Positions 11,135-23,859 of a stretch of DNA of 64,000 nucleotides are shown one piece after another (within the stretch, counting starts at the first letter, position 1; each line of letters begins with the position of its first letter). The notes under the pieces were generated by a model. It did not search any database, was not told the origin of the DNA, and saw only the letters and a program-made list of their open reading frames with translations. The stretch covers positions 14,677,001-14,741,000 of the forward strand of contig NC_079888.1 of NCBI RefSeq assembly GCF_029227915.1, read 5' to 3'. The stretch is from Hydractinia symbiolongicarpus (Eukaryota > Cnidaria > Hydrozoa > Anthoathecata > Hydractiniidae). A program made the translations under genes and the position numbers.

Positions 11135-12630
11135 TTGATTCTGCTAATTAGCTACATCTTAAAATCACGACAACCAAATATAAATTATCTCAACATAAAG
11201 TAAAATGAAATAAACCTATATGCGCATGCTCCAATACGCGTCTCCATTAACTTTCAACGATTCTTTAACATGTGTTGAAATGTTTTCATAAACCAACATA
11301 TAACGGCATAGGTAATGTTTTTTCTGCAGATGCTGGGAAGTGCACACTGATAGCAAAATGTAATACGAAGCTTCAAGATAATCGCTACTCAGTCCTCTTG
11401 TTTGCAATGCTACCAAGAATATATTAATCAGCGTTCTTTTAGCTCAGAAAGGACGAAATAAGCTAGTTAATTCTTTTCACATTTTGTCTAACAGAAAATA
11501 TCGCTTTTTTATTATTTTTTGCCAAGCAGTTGCAATATTTAAAAAAAAGTACGAAATAAATTTATTTATTAAGGGTCAAGTACAACAAGGAACAAGATGG
11601 ACTATTGAGCAAAAAAGTTAGAACAACTTCATCTGTCCAGGTCTCTTGGCTTGCTCGCCTGTGTCTGCCATTATTCTTTTCATGTGACGGACATTATTTT
11701 TGTCGTGGGTAACGCGCATTGTTTTTTAATCAAGAAAGCTGTGGACACTGCCGAATAAAAGCAGCGAAATATATTTTTGCTTTGCTCTTATGTAACAGGA
11801 CATTATCTGAAAGAATTTTCTTTGAAATAAAATAGATTGCACATTATATTTATAACTTTAATCTTGGACTATTTTTGTCGTTGAATAAGCGAGGCAATCT
11901 TAATTACTATTTGTAGTTCGTATTTGAATGGATTACTGTTAGCTATATCAGCTTTTCGCACTATGGAATTGAAAAATAAGTAAAAATTTGCGCTTGTTTC
12001 TTAGCAGGAAAAAAAAATTTACCATATATTTCGTGTAGACTAGCCAATCATAATGCGAGAAAAACTATAACCATATAACCATATAATGCTGAATATGACC
12101 TTAAAGTCAACACATCAAAGTTCTAAAATTTTAAAAAACATGCAATTCGAGAAACGTGTATTAACTTATTTTAAGACTATCAATTGTTGTTATAGCTAAC
12201 CGTAAGTGTTTGAAGTTTCTTTAAATTAAATAAACGGGAAATTATTTTATTCACAGATAAATGTTTTACTTATTTCGTGAATACGAGATAACTAAGGAGA
12301 GCTCTACTTAACCAACACGGTTCTTTTTTCACCTTTATTAACACCTACAAATTTTTCCTTATGTATTTGCCGCAAGTGGGTTTAAGCATTTTTCGAATGG
12401 AGGAAGAACTACATGAAAGAAGGACTAATTGGAGGAGTTAAGGTAATAGTAATATAGTCTATTTTTTCAATGGGTACAATTAATTAAATAGGAAGGGAAG
12501 GGAGGGATAGAATAGTCTAATATGTGCTGAAATTGCCACTTTTAATACTATTAAAACTTTATGTGGCAACTTACCATTAAACTTTTTTTAAATAAGTTTT
12601 ATATATAGTGTAGTGGTACATATTTAAATT
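11135..12630. other. AT-rich stretch, no gene recognised
   Basis: Only short frames without domains are present (for example 66 codons at 11,216-11,416 minus). No RNA gene, repeat boundary or splice-flanked exon was found. Confidence 0.5.
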
Positions 12631-12638
12631 GCCCCGAG

Positions 12639-12773
12639 TCCTTTTTTCTTTTTAACAATAGCCGTATTCTGCCTGTCTGTTCGTGAGCGAGAAAAAATTC
12701 GTATTACGGAAACACTAAAGGCGATATATAAAGGACGACAACCCTGTGGATTTATCCATGGGCTACCGACTAG
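12639..12773 (+). mobile_element. Helitron-like short element, diverged copy
   Basis: The 5' part (aacaatagccgtattctgcctgtctg) matches the 7,572 copy. It has the shared 'tacggaaacac' and 'gcgatatataaa', then a hairpin (ccctgtggatttatccatggg), a short spacer and CTAG at 12,770-12,773. The base after CTAG is C rather than T. The 5' TC is assigned by analogy only. Confidence 0.55.
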
Positions 12774-12991
12774 CCTATTTAATAATAGCGAAATTTTTGT
12801 GTGTTTAAAGTGATTGCGCCGCAGCTTTACTTCGACAACCTTTCGCAAAACCCGATTTTTACAAACTTTATTTTGGTGGCACGCTGCTTAATTTCTGAAT
12901 CACAGCAGCACGTCGCAATCAAACTACGGTTGCGAAGGCCGTTTTAGTTTGGAAGTGATGGTGCATTCGCAAAACGATTTTTTATACGCTG

Positions 12992-13125
12992 CCCACTTGT
13001 AAAGCATATGGTTGCAAAAATAGCACAGGAAAAGGAAGTAAGAAAAAGCCTTTTTTACTGATTTCACGGCATAAAGAAAAGTTACGTGGTTTGAGGAGGA
13101 TTAAGAACATGGGTCGTGGTGATGT
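12992..13125 (+). pseudogene. THAP-like zinc-finger fragment
   Basis: The frame reads P-T-C-K-A-Y-G-C-K-N-S, then K-P-F-L-L-I-S-R-H, then L-R-R-I-K-N. The first two cysteines (C-x4-C) with A-Y-G-C-K-N match the start of THAP DNA-binding domains, which continue with an F-x-x-F/I-P stretch and a conserved Trp. The Trp and the later C/H ligands are not visible, and no start codon is in place. It is best read as a decayed fragment of a THAP protein or P-element-like transposase. Confidence 0.4.
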
Positions 13126-13637
13126 AAATATCATTTTCCATTTGTGGCGTTAATTCGCGTTAATTTCTGACCTTAGAATTTATGATATTGAGTATTTAGC
13201 GGGAGCTCGTTTCCATAACAAATAAAATTAACGTCGATGAAATATACCTGACAACATCGAGCATTACATTTTATTACGGATTTTCATTAATAGAAGAACG
13301 CTAAATCAAAAAAGGAAACGGTCAATATTATACGGCCGTGAATTTTTTCTAAAACGAGGGCAATTAATGTATAAATTTTGAAACAAAAACCTTTTAAGTC
13401 CGCTATTGTGATAAAAAAAATATGGTTTTATGAAATAGACATAACTTTAAATAAAATTATGTTTTTATAATAAAACGCTTAATTCGCATTGAGCAGGTGC
13501 GCTTGTTAAAGTTAATTTTTAATTAATTAACGTAAACCAAACAGAAAGCACAGTCAGTAGTCTGACCACATGAAATTTGCTGACGAACGGATCTAATTTT
13601 CCCGCTCTTACAATTCCGATTTGCAGGTGTTAACCAA

Positions 13638-14004
<367 letters not shown>

Positions 14005-14030
14005 TATATATGGATTCAAAAAAAAAACCA

Positions 14031-14980
14031 AGTATTTATAACAACGTTTCGTTCATTTCTTCGTCAGGTGTACAAAAAGAGTCTCGTTCCAGAATATATA
14101 TTTTAACATCCGTCGAGGTCATTTTAATTGTGACTCAAATTTGGTTATTTACAGGCTTGTCTGCAAAACATGTAACATGCAATATGTAGGCAGTACAAAA
14201 ACGGCGTTTAGATTTAGGTATAATAATTATAAGAATCGCTTTAAATCTTTTTGTGCGCGGCGTAATGCTGGTACACTTCATGAAGGAAAAGTTGTTCCTC
14301 AGGTAGGTTTGTTTTCTCACTTTGTGCAAGATGGCCATCACGGCATGTCAGATTGGAGTTTCCAAATTATTGATAGGTGTAAAAACGAGGTTCAACTGAG
14401 AGAGCGCGAGTCCTTTTGGCAGCACATAATTTAAAACGTTTCTTCCAGTCGGACTCAATGAAAGAAGTGTACCAGCATGACTCTTCATTAATTTCTTTTA
14501 AAAGTTTCTTTTTATGCGTTTTTGTGTATTTTAGGTAGGTGAATGACTAAGCCGTATTCTCCGCTTGTTCGCGCACTTTAAAGCGTGTATATCGCTTTGT
14601 TTAGTGTCTGGGCAATAGCTTATAGTTACGCATTGCATCAAAGAGGTACTGCCGAAGTCATTTGTGTATTTATTTATTTATTTTTGCATATCTTCAGCCT
14701 ATTAAATTAGGTTACTATGGTGGGTAATTCTTGTTTCGCTAACTTAGTTTCTTTTGGCAATACAATTTTTTTTATTGTGTAATAAGGTTTTTTATTTTGT
14801 AATAAAGGTTTTTATTGTGTGAAAAGAAGTATTTGAAAGAAAGATATACATAATTGTATTGTTTTAAACTTTGTAATTATTGTAAAGTAATGAACTGTAA
14901 CCTTTTTTTATATATATTCTGGAACGAGACTCTTTTTGTACACCTGACGAAGAAATGATCGAACCGTTGTTATAAATACT
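14031..14980 (+). mobile_element. Penelope-like retroelement remnant with inverted terminal repeats
   Basis: Bases 14,031-14,104 and 14,911-14,980 are inverted copies of each other with few mismatches, sharing 'cacctgacgaagaaatga' and 'ggaacgagactctttttgta' on one strand. Between them lies a GIY-YIG endonuclease segment on the plus strand. Penelope-like elements are known to carry terminal repeats in direct or inverted order and to bear hammerhead-type motifs in them. Each arm contains CTGACGA, followed by GAAA (left arm, minus strand) or GAAC (right arm, plus strand). The reverse transcriptase is missing, so the copy is 5'-truncated. Confidence 0.75.
14105..14434 (+). pseudogene. GIY-YIG endonuclease segment of a Penelope-like element
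   Basis: The frame is open from about 14,105 with homology beginning H-F-N-C-D-S-N-L-V-I-Y, ahead of the first ATG-like start at 14,141. The GIY-YIG-type core reads L-V-I-Y-R-L-V-C-K-T-C, then Y-V-G-S-T. It is followed by the basic F-R-F-R-Y-N-N-Y-K segment and the C-terminal R-E-R-E-S-F-W-Q with the putative catalytic Glu. The C-K-x-C pair typical of Penelope endonucleases is present. It ends at TAA 14,432-14,434. The domain is normally fused to a reverse transcriptase that is absent here, so this is a dead fragment although the domain itself looks intact. Confidence 0.8.
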
Positions 14981-14984
14981 ATAT

Positions 14985-16170
14985 ATATACATCACACATT
15001 GTTTGGATGGTTGTGAAGTTAAGAAGCTTTTTATTTGCGATGTGTCTCTTTCAACAATTACAAATTGTGATTCCTCTCACTAATGCAACTCGCAAGTGAG
15101 TAAATTGTTACAATATATACATATCTACAACGGAAAGTGAATTCCCTAATAGAATTGAAAGCTCGTTTTTACATAATGATATATACTCGAAATATAAATC
15201 AGCTTAATGACTCCTTACGGAAGTCACTGACGTGAAAAATTTTAAAAGTTCAAGACAAACGCAATCACGTGTGGCATTCTTAGACATGTTATAATAAGCT
15301 TCAATCATGAAATGATTTTGCAATTAATATAGAGAATAAACATTACATTAAGTCTTTATAAAGTGTGTCTCAAAAATCACATTAAACTTTCCGTGCTAAG
15401 TTAGATAATTCTGTAAAATAAAAAGTAAATCAATCTCTCCCTTAAAATTCTCAAAGAAAAATATTAAGAAAAAAATCATTAGTTTCAGTTATATATAACT
15501 CCAACATAACAACTCCAACATGAGAGTTTAGGAAAAGACCCTCTCTTAATTAAATCAAGAACTAGAAATTTTGTAAAAATCGCCTGTCATGCAGACTACA
15601 AATACCTGTCACAATATAAAAAATGACAGCTTCTGTTTCCTATAATAATACCTGTATTCAGTCTAAAATGGGTTCAAAATTACTACTTTTTGCTAAGGAT
15701 GCACGAAATATTTAAATGAATTCTTCTACAGATTAACAGTAGTATACTTTGTTCTTTTTGTTTGTCTTACCTAAAATATGCAAAACAAATAAATCAATAA
15801 TTAAATAAGTAAAATATTGTATTTTCTTACAATTTGATTTGTTGTTTGTTGATTATTTTTCCGTAGAATAATCAAGTGTACCATCTTTGTTTGCAAAACT
15901 AAAAGATAGGCTTTGACTGACAAGAAAGGTGAAAAAAAGATTTTGTTGTCATTGACACTTATGTAATCGTTAAAACTGCAATGTCAATATTCATTCGAAC
16001 ATTTGTCTAAATCTATGAATCTACAACCAAATAAATTTTGATTGTTTAATAAATTAATAAATTCTCACTATTGCTTCGACTGTGCTGTAAAATGATAAAT
16101 TCCGGACTCAATAGCCTTGTTAAACGTGAGAAATTGCACATAAATCAGTAATCCAGTCATCATTGTCAGA
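14985..16170. other. AT-rich stretch, no gene recognised
   Basis: No domain-bearing frame is seen. It is the region downstream of the 16-22 kb minus-strand gene and may include that gene's 3' untranslated end, but I could not place a convincing minus-strand AATAAA. Confidence 0.45.
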
Positions 16171-16178
16171 AATAATGT

Positions 16179-16615
16179 TCAATCGCAGAATACTGCATAC
16201 ACATTAGCACAAGACCTCCCAGCATTAATATGTTCGTTTCGGTTTATCAAATCTTCACCGTACCAGATTCTTAATTCATCTCCACGTCTTGCAGGTGTGT
16301 TGAGGTTATCAAATTTAAGATATGGCGAATTTCTGTTATATCCGGGATGGAAGTAATCACTTGTTTTCAAAAAGGGAAATATAAGGTTGTCATTTTTGTC
16401 AGTAATCAAAGTCCAAATATTCTGTGGACCATAATATTCGCACCCCCATCTGGTTCCAATGTTCCCAGATGTGATATCACAATTTAACGTAGCTTCACCA
16501 GTATGTTCAAGTTTCAACTTGGTGAGAATTCCAGTATGAGTTAATGAAAAGTTGCCATAACTGTTATCCTTAGCACCAAAGCAAATATTTTTTGCTTGTA
16601 ACTTCCAATCAGTAT
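16179..16615 (-). CDS. Final exon: matrix-protein-5-like C-terminal domain
   Basis: The exon starts after an acceptor (ccattttag, exon from 16,615) and ends at TGA (16,179). It completes a split Asp codon from the EGF exon, then reads D-W-K-L-Q-A-K-N-I-C-F-G-A-K-D-N-S-Y-G. Further on come L-K-L-E-H-T-G, W-G-C, L-R-I-W-Y-G-E-D-L and a terminal C-A-N-V-Y-A-V-F-C-D. This cysteine-paired domain is one I know from secreted cnidarian proteins annotated as skeletal organic matrix protein 5-like. Its biochemical role is unknown. About 145 codons, all open. The equivalent exon at 53,091-53,530 is very similar in sequence. Confidence 0.82.
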
Positions 16616-17246
16616 CTAAAATGGTTTTATAACGCCCTTATATACAACAAAAGAAGGATAATTATCATATTGAAAGGATGTGTAATTATGGGAAATTATA
16701 TGTATGATGTTATTTTGTTTACCTAAAGGGAGAATACGATTTTTCGTATACAGTTACGCATAAAAAAATCGGGGTGTGTAAACATCTAAAATCGTACAAA
16801 AAGCAGCAGTTATGACAAGTCTCATGGACAAAAAAAAAATGTTCAAATACCTCGACGCGTTGTACAAACTTCCAATCGATTAATGCTCAGAAATTAATTG
16901 AAGCACGTAAGTAAAAGTGAAAAAAAAACTTTTTCACGTTTTGCAGGATATAAAGCACTGCTAAAAATGAGACAAATAAAGTTATATTTTGGAGTTAAAA
17001 AAAGTAGACGCTTTTTCGGATATTATAAATGTAAAAATATAATTAAAAAAAGACTGCTCTTGTTTTTAGCTTCACGTTTTAGTAGCCACTGTCCGTTCCC
17101 ATCTTTTAATGCTGCAGCCATTGCAGCAATAAGACATCCTCTTTATCTGCAATTCTATATTAATTTTTTATCAAAGAATGTATACAATTTGTCGCGTGGT
17201 GTTACAAAAAAAGAATGAAAAGTTGCATAAAGAAAATGTGAACGTT

Positions 17247-17313
17247 AAATCGTACACAGCAAATCGTACACGGCAAATCGTACACGGCAAATCGTACACG
17301 GCAAATCGCACGG
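17247..17313. repeat. 14-bp tandem repeat, about 4.7 copies
   Basis: The unit aaatcgtacacggc repeats four times from 17,247 (first copy with one change), followed by a partial copy. It lies in the intron between the EGF and terminal exons of the 16-22 kb gene. No function is apparent. Confidence 0.85.
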
Positions 17314-17616
17314 TGCATCTGACCCAAAAATCCAACCGTTTGTCAACATTTTTACAAGATTTTAGCGGGAAGAAAAATAGAAAGCGTATTAGAGATTGAT
17401 AATGTTTTCTTTTCAGTAGCGAAATATTTTTTTAAAAAAAACTTGACATTTGACTTTGCATTTTACATTAGACATTTTGGAAAATAACAACATAAATTTA
17501 AATTACTTTAGACGGCCAACATTGAGGAAAAAAAAAGATTGAAGTACTTTGATTTTAGTAATTCGAGTTAATTATATAGAAGCTTGATTGGGTAATTTTA
17601 CAATGGAAAATCATAC

Positions 17617-17707
17617 CATTGCAGCGACATTTGTATTGAGTTCCATTGTTTGTGTTTTCACATCTTCCATATTTACACGGATTGTTGGTGTCACAGTAAG
17701 GAACTTC
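17617..17707 (-). CDS. EGF-like exon of the PAN/EGF/matrix-domain gene
   Basis: A 91-bp exon with acceptor (catttttag) and donor (gtatgattt) enters in phase 0 and leaves in phase 1. It encodes E-V-P-Y-C-D-T-N-N-P-C-K-Y-G-R-C, then Y-K-C-R-C-N, which gives five cysteines of an EGF module. The sixth cysteine is supplied by N-I-C at the start of the next exon. It has the same length and phase as the exon at 52,593-52,683, which confirms the gene model. Confidence 0.82.
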
Positions 17708-18093
17708 CTAAAAATGATTACATTGGTGATTATGCACGCAAAAGTTTTAAATACATTTATTTTTTAACTGTAAGGCACTAACAAGCATCATTGTATTTTC
17801 TTTTAAAAGCGTAAACCATTCTCCGTAAATGACGAAATAATTAACCATTTAGGTACAATTTATTTTATTTATCCAAACCTTCATATCACATGGATAGCCT
17901 AGTTAACTAAAATTTCTTTAGTGACGTCAAAACTAAATTTCTCTCATACGAAACCTCAGATGTAAATTCAAATCTAGAAATAAACTCGGAGGAAACCCCA
18001 ATTTAAATTTAGCCAATGAGTAAAAAAGCTACCACTTCTTGCTCTCTTAAACAATCGAGGAATTAGTTATGTTTGTTTCTTAGAGTGAAACTA

Positions 18094-18269
18094 TCTCTGT
18101 AATAATAGCCGCCGTCGTCTATCTGCCTCTGTGCGGGCCCCCCGCTGAGTCAGAAAATGATGTTGCGGAAACACGAATATCAAATGTGATATATTTTTAT
18201 CCACTTTGTTGCGACGGGTAAATATAAAGGGCTGGCGAACCCGTGTATTTTTCCACGGGCAACGACTAT
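18094..18269 (+). mobile_element. Helitron-like non-autonomous element (176 bp)
   Basis: It begins A|TCTCTGTAATAATAGCCG and shares about 110 bp of left end with the 7,572 copy, including a GC-rich gcgggccccccgctgagtca. It ends in a hairpin (cccgtgtatttttccacggg), spacer and CTAT in place of CTAG. It is inserted in the large intron between the PAN and EGF exons. Confidence 0.6.
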
Positions 18270-18274
18270 CACCC

Positions 18275-21085
18275 GAGGTCTAAGTGCCGACAGAGCTTGC
18301 GAGGTCGGTGCAATGACTAAGGGCGATACGGTACAGCACAGGGTAATCGATTATTAATGCATTTGTTAACCGTCTATGTTAGATAAAAATATAAAATAAG
18401 AATTTTACGTTAGCGTTTTTATAACAATACAATTCACTAATTTTGTTACACTGTTCCGATGTTAGACACGTACATAATAATGTGTAAAGTTGAATGTGCA
18501 GCTAAAATATAGTTACAACGAATATTAAAGTAATTTTTTTAACTAGCTAGCTAGCCAATAATAACATGGGCTTCAACGAGTTTTATATTGACTCGGCAAC
18601 CACAAAGCCGAAGGAAAGAATGTGAAAATGAGAGGAGATGTATTTTTTAATTCCGCCGCCCTATATTTGATATTTTTGATAAAACTGGATATCAGACCAT
18701 CGTTTTTTATGGACAATGTAGCTAGTTAACTAGTCATGTTGCATCCAGACGAAATGTTGGTGAATGGACAATACCGCAAAATATCGGCCCGTTGTCAAGA
18801 GCGCTCAGCCAATCAGAATGCCTAAAAACCCGTATTGCCTGCTTGAAAAATCAAGACGGTTAACAATTCGCGACAATGATAACTTGATCAAATAGCAATA
18901 AATGTTCAAATCAAAAAAGGCGGCCAGGCCACAGAAAATTCTATTTCATATCACCGTAGTTATTCCGATCTTACTATTTAGATTGTAAGTAAAGTTTAAG
19001 GGACTTTAAGAATTAAGATAAAGCATTTCAGGAAATTAAAGGTGAATTAAAAGCCAAGAAAGTGAAATTATCTTAAAACTTATTGTATTTTTAAGCTTCT
19101 CTTTTATAAGAAACCTATTGACAAGAAACCTTATGCTCAGACATGCGAAATTTTAAGTAACTTTAACAGGCTGATAAAATCCCTAGCATTAGGAAACCTA
19201 TACATGCACAGGAGATACGTCGAATAAAACTTCAAACAGAATGTAAAAATTCGCTCTAGAACAAAAGTAATTATATTTTAAGCAGATAGTGGCATTTTTA
19301 ACAATTTTCAAGCTTCTGATGACGTTACAGAAAATGTGCTGACGCAAGCAAAAATTTATTGCCGCCATTTTGTTCCTTTTATGACGTACTATAAGTGTGG
19401 CAAGTTTAATTCAATTTGCCCAATCCTATGAAAAGTTATTGAGGGGGGGGGGGGGGGGGGGCATAGTATGTTCGAATAGGGTTAGGGAGAGCGAGAAGTA
19501 TAAAGTTTGTTTTCAACCAGGTGTTATGCTACGCTCATTATTCAAAAGTTCTTCTAATAGAAATTGGTACAAGCCAACAAAAGGAAACTTCTGCTTGTTG
19601 CTTGTTAACTAAATTTCATCTGACTGGAAAAAAAATTAACGTGGATGCAATAATTCCTTCTAGAACTTAAGTATTTTATTTTTAAGCAAATTTTAAATTA
19701 CAAAAAAACTGCTGACTTAAGCAAAAGTTATTACAGCTATTTTGTTTCTTTCATGACGTTCTATTTGTGTGCATAGTTTGATTCAATTTGAATGAGCTTG
19801 TCAAAAGTTATGGGCCGAATCAACCCCCGGTTATAATATGTTAGAAATACCCCGGATTAAATAGGGTTAAACAAATATGCATATACAACATTGTCGCATA
19901 CAAATGATAATTGCATTATCCCGGCCTGTCTACTTTGCTATTTCACCGCAGTCAAGTCACAGGTGCATGGCTAATAGAGTCGAAAACTATTTTTGAATGT
20001 GTTTGTATTTTGTTGTTTATAATGTCTGTGTATTTTTCGAAAATGATCGTATTTTCTATGTTGAAAATGTTAGCATTATTACTGATTGTTTTGTCCAGAA
20101 TGTTTCTATTATTTGTTATTTGTTCGTACTTTATTTAAAAATGTTCGTTTTTTCGTCAAAAAGAGTTGTACTTTAGTTTAAAAATGTTTGCTTCTTCTGT
20201 CAAAAATATTTTTTCTTTGTCGCATATGTTGATACATCTTGTTCTTTTTGCCACCGCTTATTATTAATTATTAATTATTTGAACAGAATGCATGCCTTAT
20301 TACAGTAAGAATAAGCTCAAATTTGTAAACATCGCATGAATACTAATTTCAACCAAACTTGTCGCAGTGTCATATAGGAAAACTGAAGGCTATCATTATG
20401 TAGTTAAAACTCGCCGCGATGCAGAGCACTTTTTTAGTGTAAATTTATTGAGCTTATCTTCCACCTAAAGTTTCCGTAAAAAACGACAAAAATTGGAACT
20501 TGATGCAATTTTCCCCATAACTGAACGGAAAAAAAGTTATAACTCACGTGGTGTAAACATTTTAAGAACGCATTTACAAGCTCTTCTGTTTCTTTCCGTT
20601 CTGTTTTGCGGAAACTTTTATAAGGTGGAACACAAAAAAATTAGTATTTATGTGTAAAACGAAATAATTGGACTTAGGGCGCTGGTTGGTAAGAGCGGTT
20701 GTTTTATGGCGACAGTTTATAAAGGTTTTTGAGAAGAAAGGGGAGAGATTGCAGAAAAATTGTAGGAATTTTGTAAGAAAAGAGGAAATAAAGTGGGAAA
20801 AGAGTTCAGTTAAAAAAAAACAAGAGAATCCTTATAATGGGGGTTCTTAATGTTAAAAATACACTGTGAAAAGTTAAGATATCCATCAAACCTATCACAT
20901 CCGGGTTTTTTGATCTGCTGTAGCACTGTAAGTGCACGAAATACCCGCAGCCACGTTTTTATAAATTACTCGCAAAATTTGACACACTGGTAATGAATCT
21001 GGAATGGAATTAGGATTGACTTTTAACTTTGATGTAAATACGTAATTGCCACCTGTTGTGACTTAATAAAAGAAAAAGGAAAATT
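18275..21085. other. Intron of the 16-22 kb gene, with a degenerate repeat and a 19-G run
   Basis: Two diverged direct copies of one repeat lie at about 19,240-19,500 and 19,640-19,845 (shared 'gacgtact/gacgttct' and 'gattcaatttg' blocks). The first holds a run of 19 G at 19,443-19,461. Small frames (for example 19,911-20,138 and 20,668-20,850 plus) have no recognised domain. Confidence 0.5.
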
Positions 21086-21089
21086 GATA

Positions 21090-22350
21090 TTTTTGGTTTT
21101 AATGAAAAATGTCGTACTTTGACGTACCTTATGTTGTAAAAGTAAGTGTAAGCCCAACTGTTATGACGTCATCAGAGGCAAATGGTAATTGAAAATATGG
21201 TCTTTAAAATATCAATTTTGGTCTGTAAATTATATATTCCTATCTGTGAATTTCACATCTCGTCATAATCTTACATTGCACGTTTCAATAATATAAAACG
21301 TTTATCGTCTGAATAATTTTTAATTTACCTTAGATATTTCACCTCCTGTTCACAAATGGCTTATCCCCGGAAAATCCAAAAAAAGATTTTAGAATCAGAA
21401 AACAGGGTATAACTAAAACAGGGTATAACTGAATAGTGAGTACAAAAAATATATTTAGATATTAAAAAAAAAACCCCGCGGCCGTTTGTGCCACCCCCAT
21501 CCCCCTTCTCCTTATAATAGAGTTATAATCCCTCTTTTTTAAAAACACACTACATTGCCTCATTAATTCATTATAAGTTGTTTTACCTGAAATACTTTCA
21601 CTTTCCTACCATCTGATGTTTGTGGCAGCTGCAACTTATCCTCACCCCCTTCTTTAACATACCAACACTCTCCTACTGTGTTGTCAACTTTGTCCACTTT
21701 GAAATATGACTTGTCACAATTTTCGTCGTTTCTACATTTCAACAGACAAGTTGTTTTTATCTCACCTTCGGTGTATTTTGTTATTTTTCCATTTGTGATA
21801 GAACCCACATCTTTTAAAACATAAAGGTGCTTTTCTGTAAGTATGTATTTAACGGAACAAAACAATAAAATGAAAAATGAAATTTCGAAATCCATATTTC
21901 GTTCGCATCAATACCCGGCGTATTGAACAACAATGGTGTTAGTTGTGTTGTACCTTGTACACGAACTTAGAGTTTCAAAAAAAAAAAACATTTATAAACT
22001 GACTAATCATGTCTGGCATATGCATAACACATCTGATAAAGTTTAAAAAATATAGTTAGTTGTTTCAATAGATCATAATTGTAAATATACAATTATGTTT
22101 CGAATTGTTTATTCCACTTTACTGTGTACTCAATATGTTAAATAATTAAAATCCACATGAAAAATTAACTTACTATTGCTAGAAATGCGTCAACGAAACT
22201 TTAAGTTGGTCTTCCACACTAGAGGAAAAGATTAAAAAATAGATCTTTTCCATGTTGTACCGTCACATGTCACAATAGCCACTAGCTATATCTAGAAACT
22301 CAACACAATATCACAATCAGTACTATGTGTCACAAACAAAAATATGTTAT
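21090..22350 (-). repeat. Left arm of 1.2-kb inverted segmental duplication
   Basis: On the minus strand this interval aligns with 62,640-63,850 on the plus strand. The matched region covers about 450 bp of upstream DNA (shared 'atcagatgtgttatgc', 'caatacgccgggta'), the whole PAN exon and several hundred bases of first intron (shared 'ttgcctctgatgacgtca'). Similarity extends well beyond the coding sequence, so this is a segmental duplication rather than selection on one exon. Confidence 0.85.
21587..21895 (-). CDS. First exon: signal peptide and PAN/apple-like domain
   Basis: ATG at 21,895; 103 codons; donor gtaaaa after 21,587; phase 0. Residues 1-19 are a hydrophobic signal peptide (F-F-I-L-L-F-C-S-V-K-Y-I-L-T). 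It is followed by a PAN/apple-like module with T-T-C-L-L-K-C, E-N-C-D-K-S-Y-F and G-E-C-W-Y-V. With the EGF and final exons it forms a 278-residue secreted protein (309+91+437 bp, all phases consistent). This is the only one of three copies in the window without a lesion. Likely extracellular adhesive or matrix function, by family inference only. Confidence 0.82.
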
Positions 22351-22354
22351 TTTC

Positions 22355-23770
22355 CCAATTTATGATTATTTTCTGCAAAATAAATAAATAATGAATAAAT
22401 AAAAAATTGATGCATCGTAAGGCAAGTGTAATTAATTTTAAATGAATAACGTTAGCCAACTTTTATACCGTTAGTTTCTGTGGTTAAGTATTCAAATTCA
22501 AATTCAAATTTTTAACAAGCTAAGAAAACTGAAGTCACGTTTGAAGTTTTTTTAAAAAAAGAATAACGTGGCTGGTGCACATAAAAGACTCAAAAAAATT
22601 ACAAGCATAACTTTTGACTTAATTTTCCGGATATTTATAACATGAAACAACAAAACACAGGACAGCACAGCGCAGTGCCCAGCACAATACGGCGCAATAC
22701 AAGACAAGAGAAGATAATATATCTTTAAACCTTTAATCTTTGGCTAGATGATTTGATTTTCCTGTGTAGTATATAACTTAAGATAAATTTCAAAACCAAA
22801 GCTAAGTAGCATCAATGCCTTGCAATTGCAAGGACATATATTGGTGTTTTGTGCATGACGTACGACGACATAGATGTCAGTATTACTTGTTTATTTGATA
22901 AACATGTTTTCGTTAACCTTCAACACGCCGCAATTATATATCTTTGTGGTCATATGTGCTCTATTTAATAAGTTACTTTAAATTTAATTTTGAAGATTGT
23001 GCGTGCGGTCAATCCTCACTAGTAAGAAATGGAAAGCGACATTGTGCTGCCCAAATCAAACACTTGGCGTCGCAGTATGACTGAAAAATAATTTCCATTA
23101 CCTATGCTTTCTAAATTTTACTTTTTTTGATACCATCGCTTCCACAGAGCATTTGACAAATTTATCACGTTTTTGAATAATTCTCTGTTTTCTTAATGTT
23201 AATAAACAGCCAAAATTAGTTGACTAAAAAGTATGCTGTTGTAGAATTAAGAATATTGTCATCTGTATTAAGATCTCAAGCGTCTGTTTTCAAAGCCACT
23301 TCCTAACTTCTTAACATAGAAGAATTGTGCAGCCACCTGATCCATGTTCCTTAGTAGATACTAGGAACGTGGAAGCTTTCTTTGTATTCGAGTTTAGGTC
23401 ACATCTCTAATTTCTTTGGTTTTAAAAAAAGTCGCAAAAGTTTATTCTAGCAAAATGCTTTTCTCCACAAATACTTTCTTTTCTTAAAGGAGTGCTTTTC
23501 ATAAAATGGTTTTTGAATTAGCCTCAAATAACTATGGAGTATCGCCTGTTAGAGAAATGTAATTCACTTAACATATATGACTTTTGTAGAATATATTTTT
23601 AGGATTTGTATAAATTTTGCATATATATTTTTAGTTGTATTTCTTAGGAGTTGATAAGAAATAATCTTTCTAGAATTTTAACTTTACTAATATAAACATT
23701 ATACGCTTAAACTGGTTCAGAGAAAGGAAGCTTACTTATCAATGCCTTTTTCTTTTTGAATAACAGAAAT
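22355..23770. other. Intergenic AT-rich stretch, no gene recognised
   Basis: It lies between two minus-strand gene copies (matrix-domain gene and cysteine-rich pseudogene). No domain-bearing frame, RNA gene or bounded repeat was found. Confidence 0.5.
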
Positions 23771-23859
23771 ATTTTGAAAGTTTACGCTCGCATGTTTGCA
23801 CACTAAAAAAAATGGATAAGTTTTGCTGAGCCCATTGAGTGTACAGGTTTTTAAAACAT